Shown: in pieces, positions 46,981 through 64,000 of the stretch
Layout of the letters: every line of letters begins with the position of its first letter
Numbering within the stretch: the first letter of the stretch is position 1
Origin: Marsupella aquatica
Taxonomy: Eukaryota; Marchantiophyta
DNA length: 64,000 nucleotides
Direction of reading: 5' to 3'
Assembly: GCA_973895155.1 (NCBI GenBank)
Contig: OZ316894.1
Coordinates: 15,996,001-16,060,000 of the forward strand
Translations under genes and position numbers: made by a program
The notes under the pieces: generated by a model
The model's input: only the letters and a program-made list of their open reading frames with translations
Databases searched by the model: none
What the model was told of the DNA's origin: nothing

Positions 46981-49116
46981 TTGTGTAGGAGAGACCACAA
47001 ATCCACCCTTGTCATGAAGGCAATATTCCCCTTTGTATGAGATTGTGAAGATGATAAGAATACTTGCTATCAAATTTTCCTAGATAAAATTTTGATTGTT
47101 ATATTGGTTGAAGGATATTAGTCAAATTCTCCCTAGTAGGGTCTATGGCCAGGTGGGAAAGTGGCTAATCAAAGTCTAAAAATCTGGCAAGGCTTTTGCC
47201 AAAATTGGCAAGCACTTTCATTGAAGTGTAATTGGTGAATTTGTTCCACTAAGAAAACACTCCTGAACTTTGGATAACCTCAGCTCTAGACAAAATGGGC
47301 AATCCACATCTTCATTTCTTTGGGCACATTGCTGGCCATGTAGGATCGGTAAACACCAAACCTGACTCATAGGCTAACAATTTATATAAATCAAAATCAT
47401 GTGAGTTCAAAGTATATTACAAGGGCCCATTACTTCTTTTGTGGGTCTACCTCATAAAGTTTACAGTTGTATCATGGAAAACCATTGTTTGAGTTGAAGT
47501 ATTAATATAGCAGTCATTAAGAAAAAATACAGTATTTGAAATCCTCAGGCCTTATCTTAGTAGTGGCTGTTAATAAACAACCCTTGTCTTCAACTTGAAA
47601 TTGTAAGAATTTGAAGCAATTGAGAGCAAGCTGCAAGATTTGGGTCACAACTATGTGCACATAGTTCATACCCTTCATTTTAGGGAGTGAGGCTGAAAAC
47701 TGGAAACTTTTGAGAACTTTCAAGAACATGAATGCACAACAAAGTCTGGGTAAACTTGTGAATGCATGCACTATTCTTCAGAAAAAAACATGAGACCACT
47801 TAAATAACCCTGTATATTGTTGTAGATGATCTCTCACTTCTGGGATAGTGACCCCATCCCCAGAATACATGTCAAGCAAAAAGCAACCTACAACCTACAA
47901 CCCTCTCTCACCTGGCAACTCTTCAAGATCTTTCTCTTTGCATTTTTCTATACTTTATGAAACAGGCTGCCCAAGGGCATTTTGATAGTGGTCCTCTACT
48001 TGTTTACTGGTAAAAACATTCCAATCTTAATTTGGGTTGTCTCCAAGTGTGAGCCCTGGAAACAGGGAGTTACTATCTACAAAACATCTCTGGCGGCAAG
48101 CCGCTCTTAAGCTTTATCCAGGACAGTGCTTTACCAAACACATTCAGAAAATTCTTTGGTACACTCCCTGAAACAAAGATCTTGCAGTCTCTCGATGACA
48201 CCCAACCAAACCAAGATATTGTTGAATTATTCTCCCATGTCTTACAGCAGTTACAAAACTTTGAGGACATGAGAGAATTCCATAATGTGGTGAATCCCAA
48301 GTGGGTCTACCGTTATTCTCACTTAAAAGTCAGGATGAGTTAACACTCAAACCCAGCTTCAACAACTTGCGATAACAATACAGGCTCAAACTGCAAGAAG
48401 GCCTCCCGCTGTGCTTGACCCGAAGTCACCAAGAGTTCCAAACAAGACACCTTCCTGATCAAGAGAGGAGCTTCGAGCTCTTCGTTAACTCACCCTCAGT
48501 TTCACAACTCCGCTGTGTGAGGGGTGTCAATTTCTGGGCTGTCACAGGTTTTTTTATCCAAATCATTTGTGTATAACTTTGTCGTGAAAACTCTAAGATC
48601 AGAATTTAGTGATTCCAAGCCTCATGATTTTGAGCTCAAACCGCTTCTGTTCTTGTGGCAGGCCAACTCTCAGGAGCCCTCTTATTGACGACAACTTGTT
48701 TTTTCAGAAACCTTAAGCATTTTGAGCTCTGAAAAGACTTTCCAATTGGTAAATCGCATGTTAACCTATACATTTGATAGACATTTCCCTTCGAATCCAG
48801 TATGTGAAAGACAAGGTCTGCAAAGAAACACTACTTCCACAAAAGAGACTGTCCTTGTCCTCATAGCTGAAAAAGTTTTGTTGGTATGTGATTGTTGACA
48901 TTCATAGTCATCGGCAACCATTGAATGCTAGCTTTGGAAGCAGTCAATGTTACTGTAGCTCAATGAACCACTGGATGAATAATGTTCTCCAACTTTTCAT
49001 GCGGGAAGGGCAAAGCTCATTTGCTGCCACTGCGGTGGATCCATAACAATGCAAGGATCTGATTTCCTGAAACTAGCCACCTGTCATAACAAAGCCTCAG
49101 TCAACATACCTCGTAT
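46981..49116. other. Spacer, no gene recognised
   Basis: Short open frames only (for example 47771-47517 - and 48300-48073 -), none with a motif. The right-hand part presumably carries the 3' end of the LITAF-domain gene transcript. Confidence 0.5.
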
Positions 49117-50901
49117 TCAACAGAGGAACGTTGAGAAAAAGAGTTGGAACATCAGTTTGTACCACGCCAAGAACAATCCATTGCACAACATCTGAATTTT
49201 TAACAAAAATAATTCTAACAAGAAAGTAATCTGCCAAGCCACAGAAGCTGAAACGTAGAGATTGAAAACATCCATTCTCAGTCCAATTTGACTCACGTGG
49301 AGCTGCCTTAACAAGGAAGTACGGTTGCGTTCAAACAATACCTTTTCTCCACAATTCTCACAGAAATGCTCCTTATGCCAAAGACAGTCACAATTCTTGC
49401 AAAGGAAGCAGACTCCAACAAGAGATACCAAGCACGCAACACATGCCGCAAAGCTTGGTGAGGACCTGAATTCAACCAAGTAGAGGGTCAGGATAAAGCT
49501 TCCAATTCAAGCGTAAGGACGACCCGTTACTCGACTGACACCTTAATCACATGTCACTCATAGCAAAGTTGTTTCCCTCATGCAAACTGAAACGCCTCGT
49601 GCAGAATCAACTCGGGCTCGCAGAAACATAGGTTGACGGAGAGTTAGATTTTTAGGAACGTCCAGGACAATACCATATTTTTCCTGCACCCACTGATGTA
49701 TCTATTGGAAATAGGGAGATGCTCGTCACGTTAATGACATGAAATATGAAGAGGCCGTAGAGGGGGAGCACAAGCAGTAGTTAGTCTCAGGTGACTGACC
49801 AAAAAGCATAAACCGATTTAAAGCTCTTCCCTGCATGTCACGAGGCATAATCACCCTCGTCTTGACAAACAATACGCTTGACCGCCTTCATTCCATGGCC
49901 TCTGTCGTTCATTACTAAATCTTCACTCTAACGACCTTCACTCTAACGGTCCAGATCGTAGGTCATGTACTCTCATGACCTAAAATTAAGGTCAGGAATC
50001 TTTGTGCCGGTACTAAAATATCTGAAGGTTTCTCTATGGTCTTGCACGTTTTCCAAAGTACTGTTCAATTGACTCCATACAAGATACCAACCCTTCGTAC
50101 GATCTAGAGATATTAGTTAAGCTAGTCCTAAGCAAGACTGGACTAGAATTCTTTCAACTTGTAGGGGTTCATCGCTTCGATCTCTCTTTTGCAGGATATG
50201 CTTCTTGCCCATTTAGGCACCGACTCCCGTTCACATCATTCAAATCCAACATACGCAATTGAATTCAATTCGATTGGATGCTTTGCCACTGACCCCCGAT
50301 CACTAGAATTAACTCAACGAATTTGTTTTGATTCAATGCTCCGCGGCTGGCGCCGTTCAACTCAAAATAAGTCAACTGAAATGATTGGATTCAATGCTCT
50401 GCTGTTCATTTCAGGTATCTTCAACTGAAATTCGACTGGATGATCAGCCACTCATCTTCCAGAAATCAATCTTGCAGTTCACGCGGCCATCAAACACCAG
50501 AAACACGAGAGAGCAGAATCAGACGAGAGAACTCACTTGACGCGAGTAAGTCCTGATTTCCCACAGTGAGGACATTCAAATGGTGCAGGAGTGTCGTAGA
50601 AAAACGTTTCTCTCAAAGGGATACCATTCGGAGGCCCATAAATGGCGTTGGGAGGGACCATTCCTGCCTGGTATGGATTTGTGTTTGGATGGTAAGCGTA
50701 GTTAGGGGCTTGCTGGAGCGGTGGAGCGTGCATCCCCGGCTGTGGATACCCTTGAGGGACATACGGATGTCCATATGCGGAACTTGCTTGGCCGGGGGCT
50801 GGCGGAGGGTAACCATACGGAATACCCATTGCCGGTTCCTGACCATGATATCCACCCTGTGTCGTTTTCATTTCCTCCTCAGATTGAAATGCTCCTGTCA
50901 T
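49117..50901 (-). CDS. GILP: LITAF-domain membrane protein (GILP-like), two or more exons
   Basis: Plant LITAF-domain proteins such as GILP sit on the cytosolic face of membranes and, in Arabidopsis, have been linked to restraint of cell death through LSD1. Exon 1 (50901-50537, donor gtgagt) encodes ~95 Pro/Gly/Tyr-rich residues (PYGYPPPAPGQASSAYGHPY), then the first zinc half-site in PFECPHCGKSGLTRV. Exon 2 starts at 49465 (acceptor ttcag) in frame with the membrane-inserting segment SFAACVACLVSLVGVCFLC, then the second half-site HFCENCGEKV. Two CxxC pairs around a hydrophobic segment define the domain. After GEK the frame runs 70 hydrophobic residues to a stop at 49117, which is unusual. 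A GT (gtattg) directly after GEK suggests a further intron, so the true 3' end is uncertain. Confidence 0.87.
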
Positions 50902-53450
50902 GACTAACTGACTGACTGACTATGGTCGCGATGACAATGTACTCCAAGATAGCGCCTCCAATTCTCAATAGATTAGCTTCGCCACCGATCGATCAACACT
51001 CTGCCCCAATCGCTAGAATTATCCACAACATCAATCGCACACTGCTCTGTCCAATTCACCCAATGCTCCACCAGATAGATCCAACAACACACTGCCCCGA
51101 ATTGATCATTCAAATTCTTCACCCGATCAAGCAATCTGCTTCCAATCGCCCAAATTCTAGACCAGAGCAGAATCTCACGGTTACAACAACAATGTCCACA
51201 ATCCCACCAGCACAAGGGCAGCAAACAACCGACGAATCAATCGCCACACAGACAGCAGGCGAACTGCGGAAAAATTGAATCAATCAGTTCCGACCAAAGA
51301 GCCGCAAAAGTGCCGAACAAGTTCTTTGATTGATGTCAAGTCCAAATGACAAGAGCGGCTTCCCCCAGTACCTGTGACCGTCCCGGACCCGACCTGATAG
51401 ACACCACCATAGCATCACACCACAACGCTTGACGACGACCAACGCAGTAGCGCGTCAAATTGTCAACAGTCACGTGAGGTTTGTTTGGTCGTGAACATGA
51501 TGACGACCAACTTCGTCGCGTAAAATAATGCGGTATGAACCGACTACAGCAGAGTTTTTTAAACTGGGTTTCGAGAATAAAATGATGGAAGTCCCGTCGA
51601 TGGGGGGTATTCATCCCTAAAACGAAGCATTTCCAGCGATGAAAGGGTAGATACCCGTATTGATGTGTTGAGCCAGAGCTTCAGCATCGTTGTGCGTTTG
51701 CAACCTCATTAGGGAGTATCAAACCTGGAAGTTTGCGGAAAAGAACTTGGCCCTAAACTACCAGTTTGGGTCACCAGCCAGGAGTGTGCGGACACTCATT
51801 TTTGTCTCCGCCACTTTTTATCCGGAAATTTGTTTTTTAATGTGACCAGCGGCAGAAAGGAGATGCCCTACTGCATTGCACTCTTTAAATGGCAGGCCAC
51901 TCATGTATATAGGATAACCAAGGTAACTAGAGTCTGGAATGTGAGAGCAAGCTGACTGGGTAGCCAGTAAGATTTCCCAAACACTCCAGATGCAAGGATA
52001 GTCTACAAGCCCCGTCCAGACAAGGTTTCTGTGCGTAAATTTTGTCCAGAAAGTGGTTATCCTAAACTACATTTCTGGGCACAAGTTTATGAGAATAGCA
52101 GCATTGGTAGAAAAGGTTACCCACCAACAACTTTGTTCCTTACAAAATTTATTGTGTATTAGGCCAGTGGTATTGGGTGAGTTAGTTTTGGCCTCCAGTC
52201 AAGTAATCGGGCAGCAAATACCTGCTGAAACCATACCTGTTTCCAAATGAGTACACATACCGCTTGGATGACTTAGGAAAATTGGAAAATGCTGATCCAA
52301 TGGCTAGGGAACCATTGCATCACAATGTGCGGACCCAATCAGGTACAGTGGAGGACAAGCTTGGGGCTGCTGCTGTATGCATTCTTGGCACATAGGGTCT
52401 TTGCTGCAGCAAAACTTCAAAATGACTTGTTCCTCTGAAAGAACATTGCATCTATTTTGCCCCCCTGGACAAGCTCCCCAAAACAAAGTAGAGGACCCAT
52501 TGGATTTCCCCCCATTGCTGGAGAATGCCCCTAAAAAGTCCTCATCCTGGCTCGCATCCCATCATTTCCTACATTCCTAGACAAAGTGCAAAAGACATTT
52601 TGCCCTGTCACCTGAAAACAGCTTTTAACACCATTGCCACTAAAGAAAGGCATGGCTGTGTGGTAGTTCACTTGGGTTTAAATATTGCGACTAACTGTTC
52701 CCTTAATTTTTGTGGGGTTTCACAGATTTCCCCTTTATAAAAACTTAGAAAATTACACCTTCAAATGTACTAAAATACAACATTGCCATTGTTTTTATTG
52801 TATTCAAAAATATGCCACTGTTTTTGTATATCCACACCTTCGTTACTTTGTTGAACTTGCTGTCTTTATACAAAACTGTGACTTATTTGTAAATCCCCAA
52901 AAAACCATGGTACTATTATCAATTAGAATATCTTTAGTGGCAATTGAAAGTGATTAACAGTTGCACATGAAAATACATTTCATGCCTTAAGAGTAATGTG
53001 TGAAAGCACAAAAATCAACAATAATTACTGTTTGTGCAGTTTTGACATTTGCAATACCATACGCAAGGAAATTTCTTTCTCACTTTCCCAGACTGCTCAA
53101 GGCTAAGTAGCCCTGAGTACCAGACCCAAATGACAAGCTTATGGGTGAAAGAGCACACACTGGAGCACCATCCCCAATGCTAACCCTAACTGTGATGATG
53201 CAGGCCACCATAAACTTAACTAATTGAGAGTTCTTTGAGTTAAGCCATTCATAGCCTGCATTTGCAGTAACTCACTAATCCTACTTTATCATGTTGTCAC
53301 CCAATTGGTCACCCTCTCCACTTAAACCACAACTTCCCCTATATAAGGGGAAGTGTCCAAGACCTGCCCCTTTTTTCACATTTCAATCACTATTCTCCTC
53401 TAGCATGCCAGTTTGCTCCAGAATTTCAGGAAAATTTGCCTTTTAATGAT

Positions 53451-53473
53451 AAGCTACGGGTTACCCGTAGCTT
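53451..53473. repeat. Perfect inverted repeat, 10-bp arms, 3-nt loop
   Basis: AAGCTACGGG, TTA, CCCGTAGCTT form a perfect stem. It is isolated in AT-rich sequence with no adjacent gene, and a T-rich stretch does not follow directly. Its function is unknown. Confidence 0.85.
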
Positions 53474-55204
53474 TTGAAGGGCAGGTGTGCTTTAAAAAAA
53501 CTCTAGGTGTTCACAGATTCACTTTTCACATAGATATCTTCATCTGAAGCCGGTCACAAAAACCTGGATGGGAATGTTCATCTAATGGATTTTCATTGAT
53601 GAGAACAAGGGAACTCAGATTTTGAGTTCCCCAAAGGCTCTCACAGGTTTCCCGTCCAGAACTGACATGCCCTAATGTTTGCATCCCTCCAAGAGTTAAA
53701 GGAAAACGGATATATGCAATCATACCCCGTCTACTCTAGCCATTTTCTTTGAATTTTGTTCATCCTCTCTGGAATGTTTCCGTGAAAACATGACTGGAAT
53801 GACCTAACTTGTGAACCCTACAATCCTCATAAACCATGACACCACTAAAAAGGATGTCAGGATCCACCAAAAGGTTTTATCACCAATCCTAATGATCTTG
53901 TATATATACTTGCTTAAATTATAGTGCAGGCCTTCAATTTACCAAGGAAGAGAAATAGTGTGGGACTTGATACATTCCAATTGGAATTCAATACAATGTC
54001 ATATCCTCCGGTTTCAAATCTTACTTAAACCACTACTCTCCACCAGGTTCAGGTAGGATAAAATAGAGCAAGTTAAAACTTTTTTGAGCACATTTTTGGT
54101 TTATTTTAGTAACCTGGATCCACCAGGTTTTGCTTTGGGAAAGTGGCGCTTTAGCACTACTTTCATTCAAAATAATATATTTTGTCTAATCTCATGCGTT
54201 GAGGTGTAGCCCAAACCATGGAAATCTGAGTGAGATGCATAACACAATTGATACCTCCATTTGAAGACACAGGTCTGCTTTTATTTTGCAGAGTCTTATA
54301 CTTGTATATCCTATTTGATTCAAGGTTTTGACAGCCTTTTTGGACGTTCTTAGACTAGAGCAAGAGGCTTTAGCAATCCGTTATTAAAGGACATTTTGCC
54401 AGTTGAGCAGAGTAAGTTGGGAAAAGTTGCTAATTTGGGTTTTCTTAGACTAGAGCAAAAGGGCTATAATTGAACAATATGAGTTTTGCAATCCCTTACT
54501 ATGAGCTGGAGAGGGAAGTTTACCTTCTGGGCCTAAATTGGGAAATTTGGGTTTCTTGGGTATTCCATGTGACAAGCAAACCATGCACTTTTACACAAGG
54601 GCAATGTGTGTGTACTCCTTTGGTACCCACCTCTAGGTTGGACGGGTAGTCCATTCAGTCAACTTAATGAGCACTAAGCAGCAAAAGACTTGATGGGGCC
54701 CCTAACAAGCCCTTTTCTTTGGAAAGGGGCTTATTGGGCCCCCAGTCTCTCCCACCCTTGTACATCGATCTTACTAATAAAGCACGATGCAAAACTATTT
54801 TAGAGGGCTATGATCTAGAGTGAAGCCTCTAGACCACAGCTCTGAATAAAGACAAAAAGAAAATGAGGGTGAACAAAGACAAAGTGGGCAAAGATGAATA
54901 GTACATAATTATTGTTTTTGGCAGTGTTTTTTGATGGTCTTTATCTCTATTTATGTTCAAGGAACAAGTAATCATACTAGTGAAGTAACATTTGTTTTAC
55001 ACACCGGAAAGTGACAATAGAGGGTCTCTAAGCTTTGAAATTATGGAAGATGGCATTTGGCCATAAAGGAATGGTCATAAATTTTTCACAAGGTTATGTA
55101 AAAGTTTCTTTGGTTTTTTTTGTCACCAGCCTCTACAGTGAGTGATGGTAATGACATAAGACCAATCCTTAATATGGCAAAATGTTATGGACTATGAATT
55201 TAGT

Positions 55205-55390
55205 AGTCCACAACTTTTTTTTTAAAACTTTTTTCTTTCTAAAAGGGAAATCTGTGAAACCCATAGAAAGGGAAGAGTCAACCACAATAGTTGGAAAGAG
55301 TCAGCCCACAACAGTTGAACCCAAGACCTGTCAGTCTCTACTCAAGTGAGCTTCCACAAAGTCATGCCTCTCAAGGCTATAGTACACAAC
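55205..55390 (-). mobile_element. SINE-like element (B-box and A-rich tail)
   Basis: Read on the minus strand, an A-box-like 'atgactttgtgg' (55351-55368 region) is followed about 35 bp later by a B-box-like GGTTCAACTG (55321-55312). A short body follows, then an A-rich tail (nine A at 55223-55215 after AAAGAAAAAAG). The head resembles the element at 6725-6998 in plan but not in body sequence. Target-site duplications were not established. Confidence 0.35.
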
Positions 55391-55694
55391 TTTTTGTGTC
55401 CATAACCTGTAACTAGGGAAGTAAGCCGTCAAATTGTCAGCATAAATGATGTCAGGAAGGCACCTTACTGGCATGTAAACATTTCTGAAGGCCCCAGCTA
55501 TTCACATAATCTATTGCCTGGAAGCAACTTTATTCCAGACAAAAATTACTTATTATAATGTATGTCTTTTCCGAGGTTGTAGCCTGAACCCTGCTCAAGA
55601 AGGCTCAGAAAACCTTCCCTCCCTGCAGTCAGGTGTTCTTCACTTCAGGTGTTCTTCACTTCAGGTAATTGGCTAGTAACCCCAGACCAGAGGT

Positions 55695-55935
55695 GCATTA
55701 CTCCTATAGTTTAGGACCACTAATAATGGGAGGAGTAAGAGAGACCCTTCCCTTCAGAATAGTAGGGGCTGGAGCACAAAGTGAGGGAGGGCAACATGGC
55801 CGGGGACAAAACAATAGGGCCTCCTATACTTTGAGACCACTAGTGGGAGGAGTAAGAGAGACCCTTGCCAACAGCACCTTTCAGACAAGTAGGGCACAAA
55901 GTGAGGGAGGGCAACATGGCAGGGGACAAACAATA
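55695..55935. repeat. Two-copy ~118-bp direct repeat
   Basis: Copies begin near 55702 and 55825. Both carry GACCACTA, GGGAGGAGTAAGAGAGACCC, GCACAAAGTGAGGGAGGGCA and ACATGGC-GGGGACAAA in order. The second lacks a short internal stretch. Confidence 0.85.
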
Positions 55936-56084
55936 GGAGTCCGGTTGCCTATGGAGCACCATGACCACATTGACAATTTTTAGTCCAGAAAGAGGGAATG
56001 ATGTTCTGGGGTTCTGGCAGGCACAGCCCCATCAAGTCTATTTCAGAAGATAGGGGCTCCTTCAGGGGTTTAGTCTGTTTCACT

Positions 56085-56395
56085 CTTTCTTTGAGTTTCA
56101 CAAGGTGTCCGGGCTTGCAGAACCGAATCGGGTGAGGGATTTCACTCTTTCTTCGAGTTTCACAAGGTGTCCGGGCTTTGCAGAACCGAATCGGATGAGG
56201 GATTTCACTCGTTCTTTGAGTTTCAGAAGGTGTCCGGGCTTGCAAAACCGAATCGGATGAGGGATTTCACTCGTTCTTTGAGTTTCAGAAGGTGTCCGGG
56301 CTTTGCAGAACCTATTCGGATGAGGGATTTCACACTCTTTCTTCGAGGTTCACAAGGTGTCCGGGCTGGCAGAACCGAATCGGATGAGGAGGAGT
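56085..56395. repeat. Five-copy ~62-bp tandem array upstream of the Rpr2-type gene
   Basis: Five units contain GAGTTTCACAAGGTGTCCGG, GCTTGCAGAACCGAATCGG and ATGAGGGATTTCACTC. The GGTGTCCGGG landmark falls near 56104, 56166, 56229, 56290 and 56356. Units vary at CACAAGG/CAGAAGG and in one extra T (GGGCTTTGC). The array ends about 105 bp before the start codon of the next gene, so it lies in its promoter or 5' leader. Confidence 0.9.
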
Positions 56396-56501
56396 GATTT
56401 GAGTTCATGACCGGGCTGCAGAGTGAGCGAATTTGATTGTTAATTAAGACCAGCGCAATCACTCGGATCACTAGCAGCAAGACGAATTTTCGGAAGGCGA
56501 G

Positions 56502-57494
56502 ATGGGGAAGGGCAAGAGGAAGAACGGTCCCGGCAACGACCTCACAGCTCTTCGAACGGTGGCAAGCCAGCAGCAGCAGCAGCAGCCTCGGCACAGCACC
56601 GCTAGAGCTGATGCTACCGGCAGCACACACGGACGAGGTGAAGTCGGTTCCCCTTGGTTGCAACAACTGATGGGAAAGGTCCACCATCGAGCTGCAGGAA
56701 ATGGTTCTAGGAGTCATCATCTGCCGACGATTACAAGAGGCCCACAAGCTCTTCGGCAGACGCACCACCACGGCAGCAGTCCACTGCAGCGAACGCCTGC
56801 AAATCAGGCTGCCGTTGCCAAGATTGAGTTCTTGAGCCAGATTGCGACATGGGCTGCGTCCAATAAGATTCCTTCTCTGGGGGCGTTTTATGGAGAGCGG
56901 CTGGCCTCAGCATGCCAGACCGCTGGGATCCCTTCACCTGTGCTGAACTCGCAGTGTGAGCGGTGCGAGTCGGTTCTATTGTCGGGGGTGAATTACTCTG
57001 TAAGACGTAGATCCAAGACGAGGAACAAGCAAAATACATGGAGCAAAGGGAATTCTGGAGAGGCAATTGCAACTGTAAAAGCGGTCAACACGGTCGTGCA
57101 CCGGTGCAGTTACTGCAAGTATGGAAATCAGAAATTAGGGCATCTGAAAGATGCTGTGAAGACCAAGCTGGCAGAAGCAGCTGCACGAGCCCAGATGAAG
57201 GATGTAGCCAGCAGCACTAGCAGCCGGAAGTCTGCAAAAGCCGACCCAACTACTCCAGTGCATCGTCAAGGACTGCTGAAAGCGTCACCTGAAGGCTCTG
57301 CTTCTGTCTCAGTCACACCAGCTGCTTCAGAAACTATAGCTTTGTTGTGTCCCGCAAGTGTACTCCAGGTGGATCTATTTGCAAGCACTAGTAATAAAAA
57401 GAGGAGGCGTAAAGGCTGGACCGGCTTGAAGGCCATTAGCACTCCTCTGCAGAACAAAGAGTCACCTAATCCTGAGATGTCAGGGTTTAACTGA
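56502..57494 (+). CDS. RNase P/MRP Rpr2/Rpp21/SNM1-domain protein, intronless
   Basis: Proteins with this zinc-ribbon domain are subunits of RNase P and RNase MRP, which process tRNA and rRNA precursors in the nucleus. The single open frame encodes 330 residues. It has a basic start (MGKGKRKNGPG), a Gln/His-rich linker and a helical part (VAKIEFLSQIATWAASNKIP then FYGERLASACQTAG). The zinc ribbon follows: CERC, RRRSKTRN with basic residues, then CSYC. The C-terminal third is Ser/Ala-rich and ends in a basic cluster (KKRRRKGW). The helices plus two CxxC pairs match the Rpr2 family. The protein is longer than canonical Rpp21, as in plant homologues of unknown role. No intron is needed. The gene is convergent with dihydropyrimidinase. 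Confidence 0.87.
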   Translation: MGKGKRKNGPGNDLTALRTVASQQQQQQPRHSTARADATGSTHGRGEVGSPWLQQLMGKVHHRAAGNGSRSHHLPTITRGPQALRQTHHHGSSPLQRTPANQAAVAKIEFLSQIATWAASNKIPSLGAFYGERLASACQTAGIPSPVLNSQCERCESVLLSGVNYSVRRRSKTRNKQNTWSKGNSGEAIATVKAVNTVVHRCSYCKYGNQKLGHLKDAVKTKLAEAAARAQMKDVASSTSSRKSAKADPTTPVHRQGLLKASPEGSASVSVTPAASETIALLCPASVLQVDLFASTSNKKRRRKGWTGLKAISTPLQNKESPNPEMSGFN

Positions 57495-58320
57495 GAAAAC
57501 AACAGAGAATCTCAATGAAGAGATTAGATAAATTTCCCAGGCTAAAAATGCCACTTGAAAGTGGAAATACGGGTTCTGACAGTCACTCTGATGGGCCCCT
57601 CCCGAGTCATCTACAAGTGCTTGCAGTTTGAATGGCAATTTTTGTAACACAATTTAGAAATGGCTTTGAAGACTGTTCCGGGTTCTCTCACTGAAACCAT
57701 AGTTGAGTAAAACAAAAACACTCTTAAAAGTTATCGTAGGGGAACGACATGGACGTCTTTATACATGACAGCATACATACACTGATTTGAAAGGACGAAC
57801 TTTGTCGGCAAAATGGACCAAGCTCCTTGGCAATGCAGCGCAGAACAACTTATCTGTATGACGGCTGTTGATTGGAAAGGAACTGTTCCATTAGTCACTG
57901 ACTGCCGCTGCCTTCTGACCATATGACCTATGCGCCGGGAAGAGGAACATAGATGATGGGTGGGACTAATTTCAACAGAAGTCGAAGACCACCTCTGTTT
58001 AAAATATTTACCATAATGTACAACGGAATTTATAGGTCTTTACAACGAAGACTCCACTAAAACATATGTACGACTTGAAGGCTATGTCAGTGCAATCCAT
58101 GTATTCAGAGTGAGAATGTACAGGGATTATAGCCTTCGGAATGCCAAATTCACTGCTGGCATTTTGTTGTTTCAGGTACTGAAGGTAATATAGTACTCAT
58201 ACCAGCATCTAACTAATGACGCTGATTTCTAGCTTCAGCAAACACAGGATTGGAACATTTATCTAACGGATGTTCTAGAAGTAGCACCTAAATGAAACCA
58301 TGGCCCAATTGAGTATGACA
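57495..58320. other. Convergent intergenic region
   Basis: This stretch lies between the 3' ends of the plus-strand Rpr2-type gene and the minus-strand dihydropyrimidinase gene. It presumably holds both 3' untranslated regions. No gene is recognised. Confidence 0.6.
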
Positions 58321-63690
<5,370 letters not shown>

Positions 63691-64000
63691 CGACGTGGAC
63701 ACCAAATCAGGCATTAGTGGCCCAACCAAATCGTCTCTTCCCAGTGGATATCAACTTCAACATACCTTTGCAACAGAAGGTAGGTAAAAACTCTAATTCC
63801 GAGGAGCAGAAAAGTCGTTCACATTACACAATTCCGAGTCGGGCAAAATATGACACCACTTGATTTCAGATAAGCAATTCTAAGATGACGCACAAGCATC
63901 GTACACCAGTTGATTTCAAATGACGAACCCTGCCTTTACAACCGTGACAGTCTGAGAGGGTCCTAATGCAGAGGTCCGTAAATTGAAGTGCTGTGCTGTG

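Larger units (their letters stand above)
50902..55660. other. Promoter and long spacer without a recognised gene
   Basis: The first few hundred bases are the presumed promoter and leader of the LITAF-domain gene. The rest is AT-rich with short random frames. It holds a perfect 10-bp hairpin (53451-53473) and a SINE-like element on the minus strand (55205-55390). No other gene or mobile-element domain was found. Confidence 0.55.

Overview
The window is a nuclear chromosome segment of a land plant. It has genes cut by many short GT-AG introns, a nuclear gene for the chloroplast photosystem II subunit PsbW, a plant-type dihydropyrimidinase, a plant Furry/PAG1 cell-morphogenesis protein, long repeat-rich spacers, a decayed Ty1/copia element and SINE-like elements. 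I cannot name the species. The psbW sequence and a kinesin-3-like motor make me lean weakly towards a non-flowering plant.

Layout. 1-1000: no gene. 994-4238 (-): GEMIN2 (SIP1), an SMN-complex snRNP assembly factor, in four exons. 4.3-9.9 kb: repeat-rich spacer with a SINE-like element, simple repeats and one arm of a long inverted repeat. 9908-10766 (+): psbW, intact in two exons. 10.1-25.5 kb: a rearranged segmental duplication. Copy 1 has intact psbW followed by a decayed fragment of a kinesin gene. Copy 2 has a broken psbW followed by the longer kinesin gene (about 19.7-25.5 kb). Between the copies lie a truncated, stop-containing 5' fragment of SMC4 and a GC-rich island. 25.5-29.1 kb: no recognised gene. 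29104-40868 (-): a complete 16-exon Furry/Tao3/PAG1-like gene (about 2,227 residues). All its junctions could be placed in frame. 41-49 kb: tandem repeats, Ty1/copia remains and an unidentified GC-rich repeat block. 49117-50901 (-): a LITAF-domain (GILP-like) protein. 51.3-56.4 kb: spacer with direct repeats and a five-copy 62-bp array. 56502-57494 (+): an intronless RNase P/MRP Rpr2/Rpp21-type protein. 58321 to about 63690 (-): dihydropyrimidinase, twelve exons, convergent with the previous gene.

The genes are unrelated housekeeping functions (snRNP assembly, photosystem II, microtubule motor, polarity scaffold, endosomal membrane protein, RNase P, pyrimidine breakdown), as is normal for a eukaryotic chromosome. 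No operon-like system is present. The most informative structure is the psbW-kinesin duplication: each copy has kept one gene and lost the other. Other points of note are a duplicated splice donor in GEMIN2, a kinesin with an altered switch I and its motor at the C-terminal end, and the SMC4 fragment with two identical serine-to-stop changes.
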